Part shown: in pieces, positions 9,249 through 15,945 of the stretch
Position numbering within the stretch: position 1 is the first letter of the stretch
Layout of the letters: the number at the start of each line of letters is the position of its first letter
Assembly: GCF_001953885.1 (NCBI RefSeq)
Contig: NZ_MQUS01000011.1
Location: 186,001 to 250,000, forward strand
Reading direction: 5' to 3'
Origin: Streptomyces sp. IMTB 2501
GTDB lineage: Bacteria > Actinomycetota > Actinomycetes > Streptomycetales > Streptomycetaceae
Length of the DNA stretch: 64,000 nucleotides
Made by a program: the position numbers and the translations under genes
Notes under the pieces: generated by a model
The model's database searches: none
Told to the model about the DNA's origin: nothing
What the model saw: the letters and a program-made list of their open reading frames with translations, nothing else

Positions 9249-9664
9249 GCGGTGCCCTCGTGGTGCCCGTGGTCGGTCGTCGGTTCTTCGGCGAGTGTCG
9301 TCTGGGTGAGCCTGGTTGCCTCGCCGTGGCGGACGAGCGTGCCGCGGGCGGGTGGCTGGGTGTTCGCGTGGACGCCGGGGATGAGCCGGCCTTCCTGGCG
9401 GTCGCCGGTCATCACGAGAGTGGTGGGCTCGCGCCGGGAAGGTGACGCGCCGAGCGCGCCCATGGCCCGTTCGACGGCCAGCTGTTCGTCGACCCGGGTG
9501 ATGGCACTGACCAGGTCGACCAGCTGTGGCCGCAGGTCGAAGGAGTACCGTGCGCCCGCTTCCAGCGCCCGCACGCCCTGTCGGACGACGTCCTCGATGT
9601 CAGCCGGCAGCGCTTCGGCCGTCGCGGCGCCGATCAATCCGGGGTGGGAGGTTGTCGAAAGCAT
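9245..9664 (-). CDS. Small hypothetical protein of the T7SS-like operon
   Basis: 139 residues, no recognised domain. The N-terminal half looks helical (ADIEDVVRQGVRALEAGARY and LVDLVSAITRVDEQLAVERAMG), followed by a polar tail rich in Thr, Arg and His. The ATGA overlap with the DUF6177 gene and its position in the same transcript suggest a partner or chaperone role in the secretion cluster; this is inference. Homologues, if any, would be found by searching for short proteins immediately upstream of DUF6177 genes. Confidence 0.65.
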   Translation of the reverse strand: MLSTTSHPGLIGAATAEALPADIEDVVRQGVRALEAGARYSFDLRPQLVDLVSAITRVDEQLAVERAMGALGASPSRREPTTLVMTGDRQEGRLIPGVHANTQPPARGTLVRHGEATRLTQTTLAEEPTTDHGHHEGTA

Positions 9665-9692
9665 CCCTAGCTAGGGCCCTTTGGAGGATGAA

Positions 9693-9915
9693 TCACGCCG
9701 TGATGTCTCGAAGCCCCGCGAGCGGGTCCCGCCCGTTCTCCTGTACGCACTCGTTCCAGTAGGACACGACATCGTCGGAGCCCGCCAGCACGTAGTAGTC
9801 CCAGAAGTCGAGCAGGACCGCCGACCTTGAGCTCCGCAGGACCATTGAAGCGTGGTGTCCTGAATTCGCCTTCGGCGTGGTAGCGAATGCGGTGCAGAGC
9901 CACAGTAAGCGGCAT
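9693..9915 (-). pseudogene. Frameshifted small gene downstream of the immunity candidate
   Basis: A plausible ATG at 9915 opens MPLTVALHRIRYHAEGEF...PAELK. From about 9822 the coding pattern continues in another frame as AVLLDFWDYYVLAGSDDVVSYW...ENGRDPLAGLRDIT, stopping at 9693. Neither frame alone gives a sensible protein; joined they would make about 74 residues. It starts 15 bp after the putative immunity gene, so it looks like a second small immunity-type gene now inactivated by a one-base indel, unless the base call is wrong. Confidence 0.5.
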
Positions 9916-9930
9916 TCTCGGCGACCGGAC

Positions 9931-10344
9931 TTACTTCCGCTTGCCGGATCGGAGAGTCTGGACCTCGTCCGCAAGGACCATGAGACGCTCCTGCTCGACA
10001 GAGGGAACTACGTAACCCAAAGACTCGGCCTTGGCCTGGAAATCATCGGGGAGCACGACATGGTGCCTGGAAACGTAGAACCAGAGATCACCGCGCCAGA
10101 CCCACTCCCCGTCTGTGAACAACGACCCACCGCCCATGATGTCTTCGCCCGACCCGAGCACGTCGTCGACGACGCCCATGGAGGCGAAGAGCACATGCCC
10201 ACTGCGGAGGTAAGAGGCGATTTCACTCTCGTTCGGCTGCGGCGCACCCGCCACGAACGAGCGGATGCTGCTGGTGGCCTCCGGGCTCGACGGCCAAAGC
10301 TCGCTGTAGAAGCCGAGGACCTTCACCTTGACACTTCCCTTCAA
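9931..10344 (-). CDS. Putative immunity protein for the adjacent T7SS toxin
   Basis: 137 residues, no signal peptide. Features include a VKVLGFYSELWPSSPEA start, SEIASYLRSGHVLFASMGVVDDVLG, a Trp-rich strand pair (DGEWVWRGDLWFYVSRHHVVLP) and a charged C-terminal helix ending in RSGKRK. It begins 3 bp after the stop of the 758-residue toxin-like gene. That is the standard position of a polymorphic-toxin immunity gene, and its base composition is visibly lower in GC than its surroundings, as for the toxin tip. I do not recognise the family; immunity is inferred from position and size. Confidence 0.6.
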   Translation of the reverse strand: MKGSVKVKVLGFYSELWPSSPEATSSIRSFVAGAPQPNESEIASYLRSGHVLFASMGVVDDVLGSGEDIMGGGSLFTDGEWVWRGDLWFYVSRHHVVLPDDFQAKAESLGYVVPSVEQERLMVLADEVQTLRSGKRK

Positions 10345-10347
10345 GAA

Positions 10348-12624
10348 CTACTTGGCAACGACGGGGAGGAAGGTCCTCCAATATCCACCATTTTGCACCT
10401 CCGGTTCCTGGCCCTTCGGTCGTGAGGGGTAGATACCCACTTCGTCCGTTGGGGCCATGACCGGAACACCCAGTTCGTTCGCCAGCTGCTGCGCCGCAGG
10501 GATATCTGCTATGCCGTCGCGAACCCGCCCCGTATGGCAAGAGATGAGCCTGATGGGCCCTCCCTTGTAACTAGGATTGTTCCTGATGGCTTCGACTATG
10601 TGGCTTGGGTGCACTTCGCCAGGCGGGAAATCAACTCCAGCCGCATTCTTCCTGCCAGGCATGAAGAATCCCTTGTCATTGCCGTGAACGATCACGTCAT
10701 GGTAGCCGTCGAGCCGTACCGTGAACTCCCGGTTCAGTTGGGTCATGCTGTCGTAGCCGATAGTAGTCAGGTGGGGCTGGTGATAGACGTGGTCACCAGT
10801 CGCCAGCACGACGTCACCGTGCTCCTTGGGAGGAGCGGGGAGCTTGGACTCCGGCGCGTCCGGCGGAACATAGTCCGACCGCATCGTGTGTGCGGGATCC
10901 GGCGCGTGCTCCACCGCCCCGTGATCAGCGTCCTTACTGGCGGAATGATCGACATTGCCATGGTTGCCGTGATCGGCGTCGTGCCGTTCACCGTCAATTC
11001 CGTCGCGGCCATGGCCGTGATCGGGGGCTTCGGAACGCCCCGTGTCACCGTCGGCGCCGTGGCTTGAGTGATCCGCCGGTGCTTCGTGAGCGCTGTGCGG
11101 CGGCATGTTGTGGCCTTCACCAGCCCTGCTGCCACCGTGCGGTGCAGCATGCTGCTCACCGCCCCCGTCAACGTGCGCCGGGACCGGCTGATCGGCACGG
11201 ATCGGCACGTGCGACGACGTGGACGGATACGTCGGAGACTCCACCCCGTGCCGCGCCAGACGGTCCTCGGCCGAGGACTCGACCGGGATCGGGTCCTGGT
11301 GCGGCTTGCCCTCCGGGGAGAGCATGGTGCCGTCTTCATGGAGGATCGAGCCGTCCGGATACCGGAGGGACTTGTCCGAGACACTGACGGGGGCGTGCGT
11401 CTCCGGGATCTTGGGCGAATCGGCACCGTGGAGGAAGTCGTCGGCGGCACCGGAGTGGAGCTCCTTGAGGCCCGCCATCATGTCGCCGACCTTCAGCTTG
11501 GCGAAGCCCGCGCCCTTGCCGACGTAGGTCATGGGGTCCACGAGCCGCCCGGTCTTGCCCAGGGCGTTGGCGACCTTGGCGGCGCGGCCGGCCGCGGAAG
11601 CCGCCTCTCCCGCCTCACCGGCCTTGGCCGCCAGGGAACCGGCCTTGCCGAGCTTGAGGAGGCTGCCGGAGCCGAGGGTCAGGATGTTGAAGGCGACGGT
11701 GCCGCCTGCGCGGGCGGGGTTCTTGTCCCACTCGTCGTAGGCGATGAGGGACTTGCAGAAGTCGCGCAGGGCCTTCTTCTGGCGGTCGGTGTCGCTGTGG
11801 TCGGTTGGGCCGAACGCCTTGTCCATGGCCCAGTCGTAGGGCGTCATGATGTACGCGCTGACGCCGCCGAAGACGTCCCCGATGCCGCTCCACGTCTTCG
11901 TGAAGGTGTCCCAGTCGAAGAAGTTGACCATGTGACCGATGCCCTTGAGGGTGTCCCAGACACCGTCGACGAAGAAGCCCTTGATGGCACCGCCCACGTT
12001 GTGCTTCGTCCACTGCCAGGCGGCAGCCAGGCCGGTGTACTCGCGCTCGTCGACCTTGCCCCAGGGCGTGTCGTCGGCCTTGGCCGCGTCGTCGGCGTTG
12101 AACCCGTACATGCCCTTCTTGTGCGAGCCGTCGTCGGCGACCCAGCGCGTACCGCCGACCTGGCCGTCGATCTTCGTGGCGGTCGACCGCTCAAGATCCT
12201 GGAACTCGCCCCAGACACGGCCGATCTCGTGGACCAGGTGCGTGTTCTTGTCGATGTTCTTCTGGTCCTGCCGCCAGTCGTGGTCGCCCTCGATCGACTT
12301 GCGGAAGGCGGCCGCCTCACTCCTCAGCTGCTCCATCCGCTGGACGAGCGGCCGGGCGTCCTTGGCGAAGGCCGACAGGGCGCCGCCGACGGTCTCCAGC
12401 TTCGTGGCGAAGGCGTCGGCCTTGTCCCGGACCGGGAGGGTGGTGTGGAAGAGCTGGTCGGCTTCCGGAGCCTTGTAGCAGGACACCAGGCCCTGGAAGT
12501 CGTTGTGGACGTCCCGGCCGGTGTCGCGGATGTCGGACGCGGCCTTCTTCAGCGCACCGGCATCCTTCTCCAGCTGGTCGAGGTCACCACTGTATTCGGG
12601 TATTTCGCTGAGGTCGCCGATCAC
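10348..12624 (-). CDS. Type VII-secretion-like polymorphic toxin
   Basis: 758 residues. Residues 1-110 are helical and resemble a WXG/LXG-type secretion domain (LDQLEKDAGALKKAASDI, VRDKADAFATKLETVGGALSAF). Residues about 180-400 are a conserved middle with a glycine/alanine-rich patch (GTVAFNILTLGSGSLLKLGKAGSLAAKAGEAGEAA). About 470-610 is a His/Asp/Gly-rich linker. The C-terminal 150 residues form a compact domain with YHDVIVHGNDKGFF (H647) and IRLISCHTGR (C696), followed by AQQLANELGVPVMAPTD. A His in a beta-strand/HG turn and a Cys in a later SC turn resemble clan-CD (caspase/C80-like) folds, but this is an inference. The DUF6507 gene upstream overlaps by 4 bp; the immunity candidate follows at 3 bp. 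Confidence 0.72.
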   Translation of the reverse strand: MIGDLSEIPEYSGDLDQLEKDAGALKKAASDIRDTGRDVHNDFQGLVSCYKAPEADQLFHTTLPVRDKADAFATKLETVGGALSAFAKDARPLVQRMEQLRSEAAAFRKSIEGDHDWRQDQKNIDKNTHLVHEIGRVWGEFQDLERSTATKIDGQVGGTRWVADDGSHKKGMYGFNADDAAKADDTPWGKVDEREYTGLAAAWQWTKHNVGGAIKGFFVDGVWDTLKGIGHMVNFFDWDTFTKTWSGIGDVFGGVSAYIMTPYDWAMDKAFGPTDHSDTDRQKKALRDFCKSLIAYDEWDKNPARAGGTVAFNILTLGSGSLLKLGKAGSLAAKAGEAGEAASAAGRAAKVANALGKTGRLVDPMTYVGKGAGFAKLKVGDMMAGLKELHSGAADDFLHGADSPKIPETHAPVSVSDKSLRYPDGSILHEDGTMLSPEGKPHQDPIPVESSAEDRLARHGVESPTYPSTSSHVPIRADQPVPAHVDGGGEQHAAPHGGSRAGEGHNMPPHSAHEAPADHSSHGADGDTGRSEAPDHGHGRDGIDGERHDADHGNHGNVDHSASKDADHGAVEHAPDPAHTMRSDYVPPDAPESKLPAPPKEHGDVVLATGDHVYHQPHLTTIGYDSMTQLNREFTVRLDGYHDVIVHGNDKGFFMPGRKNAAGVDFPPGEVHPSHIVEAIRNNPSYKGGPIRLISCHTGRVRDGIADIPAAQQLANELGVPVMAPTDEVGIYPSRPKGQEPEVQNGGYWRTFLPVVAK

Positions 12625-13007
12625 TTGCCCTTACCTTCCTCCGCCTTGACCGGAGGGAGTTTCGGGTCGGGAATGGCGTCGTGCTGGGCGTCGGCCGCCA
12701 TCTTCAGGTCACCGGCGACGTACTCCGCGGTGGCCTTCGCCGCTCCGCCGATCGACTCGGCGGCACGGGCGGGGAGATAGCGCAGGTCGTCGAACGTCTT
12801 GTCCGCGAACTCCTGCAGCGCGGCGGCGACGGGGCCCGGCGTGCCGCTCTTGGGCTTCACTCCGGGGGCCATCGTGCCGGCCGACTTGGCGGCGCTCTCC
12901 AAGCCCTTGGTGTAAGCCTTGAATTCGCCCTCGAACTTGCCCGCCGTCTCCTCGGCCGTGCTGAGGACGCCGTGGACTGATTCGACTTGGATGTCCCAGT
13001 TGGACAC
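12621..13007 (-). CDS. DUF6507 / WXG100-like helical protein
   Basis: 128 residues. The first 90 are two long amphipathic helices (IQVESVHGVLSTAEETAGKFEGEFKAY and GPVAAALQEFADKTFDDLRYL) with a short turn, then a Lys/Pro tail. This size and plan match ESX/WXG100-like partner proteins, and the sequence fits my memory of the DUF6507 family. It is the first gene of the operon, its stop overlapping the toxin start by ATGA, consistent with a secretion partner for the toxin. No W-x-G turn is obvious, so the family name is given with moderate confidence. Confidence 0.7.
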   Translation of the reverse strand: MSNWDIQVESVHGVLSTAEETAGKFEGEFKAYTKGLESAAKSAGTMAPGVKPKSGTPGPVAAALQEFADKTFDDLRYLPARAAESIGGAAKATAEYVAGDLKMAADAQHDAIPDPKLPPVKAEEGKGK

Positions 13008-13159
13008 GAAGACCCCGTTATGTGCTCCGTCGACCGATGCCGTTGACCGCGGCCTTCACCTTCGAACAGCTCGAACATGTCTACCAAACGCCTCCCGAGA
13101 AGCACAAAGCGGTTCCCCGGGTTGACGGCGCCTCTGTTACGGGACCGTGCAGCTCGTTG

Positions 13160-13345
13160 CCGGTTCGTAGCGATGCCGTAGCGGGTGGCTCCTGTATGCC
13201 GTGTTCGCTGCTAGGCGCCGACAGGTGACGGTTGCACAGCTCGAACCAGACCTTCTGGCCTACGACATCCAGCCCGTCCCACACCCACGCCACGCCCAAG
13301 GTGTGCGACCGGCGCCGCACAAGCGTCAGCCCCCTGCCGCCCAAC
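13160..13345 (-). pseudogene. Remnant of an ATP-binding (anti-sigma/HATPase) protein
   Basis: On the minus strand a short frame reads LGGRGLTLVRRRSHTLGVAWVWDG...GQKVWFELCNRH, the G2-type C-terminal end of the many Streptomyces HATPase_c_2 anti-sigma-like proteins (GGRGL, then GK-VWFEL). No N-terminal Bergerat box is found upstream in any frame. Just upstream in another frame is TMDMAHIDRTLVADRP, suggesting a broken reading frame. Treated as a decayed fragment. Confidence 0.4.
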
Positions 13346-13652
13346 TCCTCCGAGCTGGCCTGTCGGCGACAAGGGTGCGGTCGATGTGGGCCATGTCCAT
13401 GGTGTCGTTCCGCCTCTCCCGGCCCCGCTGGTCAAGCTTCTCCGGCGATGCCTGAATCGTGGCTCCGGCACGCAAAGGGAGTCAGAGCCGCTGTTCCATC
13501 CATTGCCGACATGCCCCCGTCAGCCCGCTGTTTCTGGGGGCTTCCCGTGTTCCTGGTAGGCAGTTGTATCGTCTGCGCGGGCCTGGATGCTGGCGCGGTG
13601 TACGAGGCGCGGGATGGTGAGTTCTGGCAGCTCTTCGGCGTGGAAGGGCTCT

Positions 13653-13800
13653 AGCCGCTGACGATGCCGAGTCTGTGTGCCAGGTCTGCCACGGGTTGGG
13701 ACGGGCGGCCCCGAGTGCCGCGGATCCAGCCAATGACCAGTTCCCGGCACGCTGGCGCTGGGAACACCAGGGCCCGGCGGCGAGAGCGCCATCCGCGACT
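13653..13800 (-). pseudogene. C-terminal fragment of an unidentified protein
   Basis: In the minus strand the frame ending at the TAG near 13653 reads RALVFPAPACRELVIGWIRGTRGRPSQPVADLAHRLGIVSG, with normal Streptomyces codon use and a helix-like ending. Upstream the similarity to coding sequence shifts frame (LLHAVADGAL...). This suggests a decayed gene, not an intact one. The family is unrecognised. Confidence 0.3.
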
Positions 13801-13802
13801 GC

Positions 13803-14102
13803 GTGCAGGAGCGGGCCGTGGTCTTCCACGCCCGAGCCCTGTTCCTCCCCGGTGGCGACCGCGCGGTGACCCGGCTTCCCGAGCAGTGGTCGGTGCCGGC
13901 CTGGGACTTCGAGACCGACCGCTGCACCGACCGCGCCTCGGCCTGGCGCACGGCCCGTCAACCCGGCACGGGTCAAGAGGTGGAGGCCCAAGTGCGAGGC
14001 ACGGACAAGGCAGCCGTGGAGACGGCCTTCACCGAGGCTTGTGCACAGGCTGTGGACCGCGCCCGGAACCCGGGAAAGTACGGCGACACCGACGACTGGT
14101 GA
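13803..14102 (+). CDS. Small hypothetical protein
   Basis: 99 residues from a GTG; an open frame with no start extends a further 20 codons upstream. Codon use is coding-like at the 3' end (VEAQVRGTDKAAVETAFTEACAQAVDRARN then KYGDTDDW). It overlaps a decayed minus-strand fragment at its 5' end, so it may itself be the truncated 3' part of a longer gene. A strong hairpin follows 36 bp downstream. No domain is recognised. Confidence 0.4.
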   Translation: MQERAVVFHARALFLPGGDRAVTRLPEQWSVPAWDFETDRCTDRASAWRTARQPGTGQEVEAQVRGTDKAAVETAFTEACAQAVDRARNPGKYGDTDDW

Positions 14103-14137
14103 TGAGGGACGCCTCCGCCGGGACACCAGGCGGTGAT

Positions 14138-14172
14138 GGAGGGCGCCAGTGGGAATTCCGCTGGCGCCCTCC
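14138..14172. terminator. Bidirectional hairpin between convergent genes
   Basis: A perfect 12-bp stem, GGAGGGCGCCAG (14138-14149) with CTGGCGCCCTCC (14161-14172), sits between the plus-strand small gene ending at 14102 and the minus-strand gene ending at 14199. There is no long U-run, as usual in Streptomyces. Confidence 0.7.
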
Positions 14173-14198
14173 GCTGCGTGCAGACCGACTCCGTGTCG

Positions 14199-14861
14199 CT
14201 ACAGCTGGTTCTTCCAGTTGCGGATGGCCTGGTCGAGCTTGGCGCGCAGCCGGTCGGCAGCCGTTGTTCCGGGAAGCAGCTGGGGGTACGCCTCGCTGTC
14301 CCTCTTGGCGATCAAAGCGCCGAGAGTGGTGGAACTCTGCGACGGGAAGACCAGGGAGCACTTTTTCCCGCCCAGCTCTTGTGCCAGTCCCAAGAATCCG
14401 CGGCCGATCCCGAGACCAGGTGAGGTGCCGTAGTGCTTTGCCTCGATCGCTGCGACGAGCCCCTTGCCCCGGGGGTGGACCATGGCCCGGCGGCTCCGCT
14501 CGGCCTCCTGCTGGTCCAGCACGGCGACGTCGCACTCGTGCGCCACCTTCGATGTGGTGGCCGCGACGTACACGCCCAGGTGGATCTCCAGCTTCTTCTG
14601 CGTGTCCGGGAATCTCACCACCGCGCGGGTGAAATCGCCGGACCACAGGTTCCCGGGGGACCGGCGGAAGCGCAGCGCGATAGTCGGGTTCGTGCCGTCC
14701 TGAGTGAGGAGCGTGGTTCCGCCCGCAGTCCTCGCGGCATCGAGGCACACGACAAGCAGGGATGCCTCGTACAGGTCCGACTCATCCGCCTTGCCGCGGT
14801 AGACGGGCTCCAGGATGCCGATCGCTTGCTCGATGGCCTGCACCAGGCTGGGCTTGTTCAC
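14199..14861 (-). CDS. Hypothetical protein with PD-(D/E)xK nuclease-like motif
   Basis: 220 residues. The central part reads KVAHECDVAVLD, then about 20 residues, then LVAAIEAKHYG. An Asp at the end of one strand and an E-A-K on the next is the core of the PD-(D/E)xK nuclease fold, supported by a preceding strand (LEIHLGVYVAA) and a following helix (GRGFLGLAQEL). Family-level assignment is not possible by eye. The 4-bp overlap with the upstream 158-residue gene indicates one functional pair. Its place next to a tRNA-Ser in an accessory block hints at a defence or mobile-element function; this is inference. Confidence 0.65.
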   Translation of the reverse strand: MNKPSLVQAIEQAIGILEPVYRGKADESDLYEASLLVVCLDAARTAGGTTLLTQDGTNPTIALRFRRSPGNLWSGDFTRAVVRFPDTQKKLEIHLGVYVAATTSKVAHECDVAVLDQQEAERSRRAMVHPRGKGLVAAIEAKHYGTSPGLGIGRGFLGLAQELGGKKCSLVFPSQSSTTLGALIAKRDSEAYPQLLPGTTAADRLRAKLDQAIRNWKNQL

Positions 14862-15334
14862 TGGATCGCTCCTACCGACACGTCGGTTCCCTCGGACAGC
14901 AGCGCGCGGACGGCCGCCAGCGCGGTCCGTGCGTGCTCGGTCTCCGCCTTGAGGTCGAGAGACGAGGGTGTTTCCAACTCCGGATCACCGAACTCGACGG
15001 TCAGCTCCATCTCCCGCCTTGAGGCGATGTCCAGCGCTGCCTTGCGGGAGGCGTACATGGTCTCGGCAAGGGTCAGCACGGCCATGCGCGCGAGCTCAAG
15101 GCTCTCGTCGTCGGTGTACGGGAGTACGGCGATATCCGCCTTGCCGAGCGGCGGCAGATCGGCCGCCGCCAGTCGGCTGGCACGCGCCTGGTACTCCCCC
15201 ACCTGTTTGAGTCGCTGCTCGGAAGCCACTCGGCCCTGCCGGACCTCCTGCCTTAGCTCGTCAGCGAGATCCGGCAACCTTTCTGTGAGATGCGCCATGA
15301 GGCGTGCGAACTGATCGCTTCCGTCGACAGGCAC
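14858..15334 (-). CDS. Hypothetical helical partner protein
   Basis: 158 residues, mostly helical: an N-terminal coiled-coil-like segment (LTERLPDLADELRQEVRQ, ASEQRLKQVGEYQARASRL), then a patch ELARMAVLTLAETMYASRKAALDIAS and a C-terminal helix. No catalytic motif is evident. The stop overlaps the ATG of the ExK-motif gene, so both are probably made together; it may be the regulatory or DNA-recognition partner. It begins about 250 bp from the tRNA-Ser. Confidence 0.6.
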   Translation of the reverse strand: MPVDGSDQFARLMAHLTERLPDLADELRQEVRQGRVASEQRLKQVGEYQARASRLAAADLPPLGKADIAVLPYTDDESLELARMAVLTLAETMYASRKAALDIASRREMELTVEFGDPELETPSSLDLKAETEHARTALAAVRALLSEGTDVSVGAIQ

Positions 15335-15489
15335 GCTGCCCCTCCCTTGGTGTTCTAGGCAGGACTGTAGAGCGGGCCGCTGACAGCGGTGGCTCCACTA
15401 ATCCCTCGTCGTTGATCCCGGCTGGCCTCGAAGAAACCACCAGCCCCCCGGGGGCCGGCCGCTGCCGCGGTGATCGGCCGCCAGGGATC

Positions 15490-15525
15490 AACTGCAACCA
15501 GAACTGCAACCAGAACTGCAACCAC
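15490..15525. repeat. Three tandem 12-bp repeats beside tRNA-Ser
   Basis: AACTGCAACCAG occurs at 15490 and 15502 and as AACTGCAACCAC at 15514. The repeat lies 60 bp from the 3' end of tRNA-Ser, on the accessory side, and may mark the remnant tail of an integrase gene or an arm-type recombination site. Confidence 0.5.
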
Positions 15526-15534
15526 GGAACGACG

Positions 15535-15570
15535 AAGGTCCCGACCGCAGTGCGTTCGGGACCTTCGTTT
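15535..15570 (-). terminator. Terminator of tRNA-Ser
   Basis: Inverted repeat CGAAGGTCCCGA ... TCGGGACCTTCG immediately downstream of the minus-strand tRNA-Ser, with a T-rich flank. Confidence 0.75.
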
Positions 15571-15584
15571 CGGCTGGTCAGCCG

Positions 15585-15672
15585 TGGCGGAGGATACGAG
15601 ATTCGAACTCGTGAGGGGTTGCCCCCAACACGCTTTCCAAGCGTGCGCCCTAGGCCTCTAGGCGAATCCTCC
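15585..15672 (-). tRNA. tRNA-Ser (GGA)
   Basis: The acceptor stem GGAGGAT/ATCCTCC, a long variable arm, discriminator G and encoded CCA are all visible. The anticodon loop reads CTTGGAAAG, giving GGA. The T arm ACGAG-TTCGAAT-CTCGT is canonical. The 3' end faces the accessory block at 6.3-15.5 kb, as expected if this tRNA was an integration site. Confidence 0.95.
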
Positions 15673-15787
15673 GCCGGAAACATTACATGACCGAGGGGAG
15701 TGCTCGCGAACTCGTTCCCGCAGGCCCGGATCGGGTGTGGCCGTGGCCGGTGATCGGGTACTGACCGCGGGCCGCAATCGGGTACTG

Positions 15788-15888
15788 TGGGGCGCAGCCC
15801 CTCACGCGGCGCTATCTGACTGAACTCCCCCAGGGCCGGAAGGCAGCAAGGGTAGGTTGGCTCTGGCGGGTGCGTGGGGGGCCCTTGC
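15788..15888 (+). ncRNA. ffs: SRP RNA (4.5S-type)
   Basis: Contains the conserved SRP domain IV core CAGGGCCGGAAGGCAGCAAGGG with the GGAA tetraloop and its asymmetric loop. Flanking GCCCCTCACGC (about 15797) can pair with GCGTGGGGGGC (about 15872) to close the hairpin. The ends are estimates. Position just upstream of dnaX is normal for Streptomyces. It partners Ffh in signal-recognition targeting. Confidence 0.93.
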
Positions 15889-15930
15889 GTTTCCGGTGTC
15901 CGCGGCCGGGACCGGTTGTCAGTGGGCGCC

Positions 15931-15936
15931 TATAAC
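15931..15936 (+). promoter_or_regulatory. -10 element for a likely leaderless dnaX transcript
   Basis: TATAAC lies 9 bp before the GTG at 15946, so transcription should begin at or next to the start codon. No Shine-Dalgarno sequence fits between them. No good -35 is seen. Confidence 0.5.
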
Positions 15937-15945
15937 CTCGTATGC

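Noticed and set aside
15490..15525. CRISPR array
   Set aside because: Only three 12-bp units without spacers and no cas genes.
6355..15584. Complete integrative element with integrase and both attachment sites
   Set aside because: No integrase or excisionase gene and no second copy of the tRNA-Ser end were found; only the boundary-like right side is visible.
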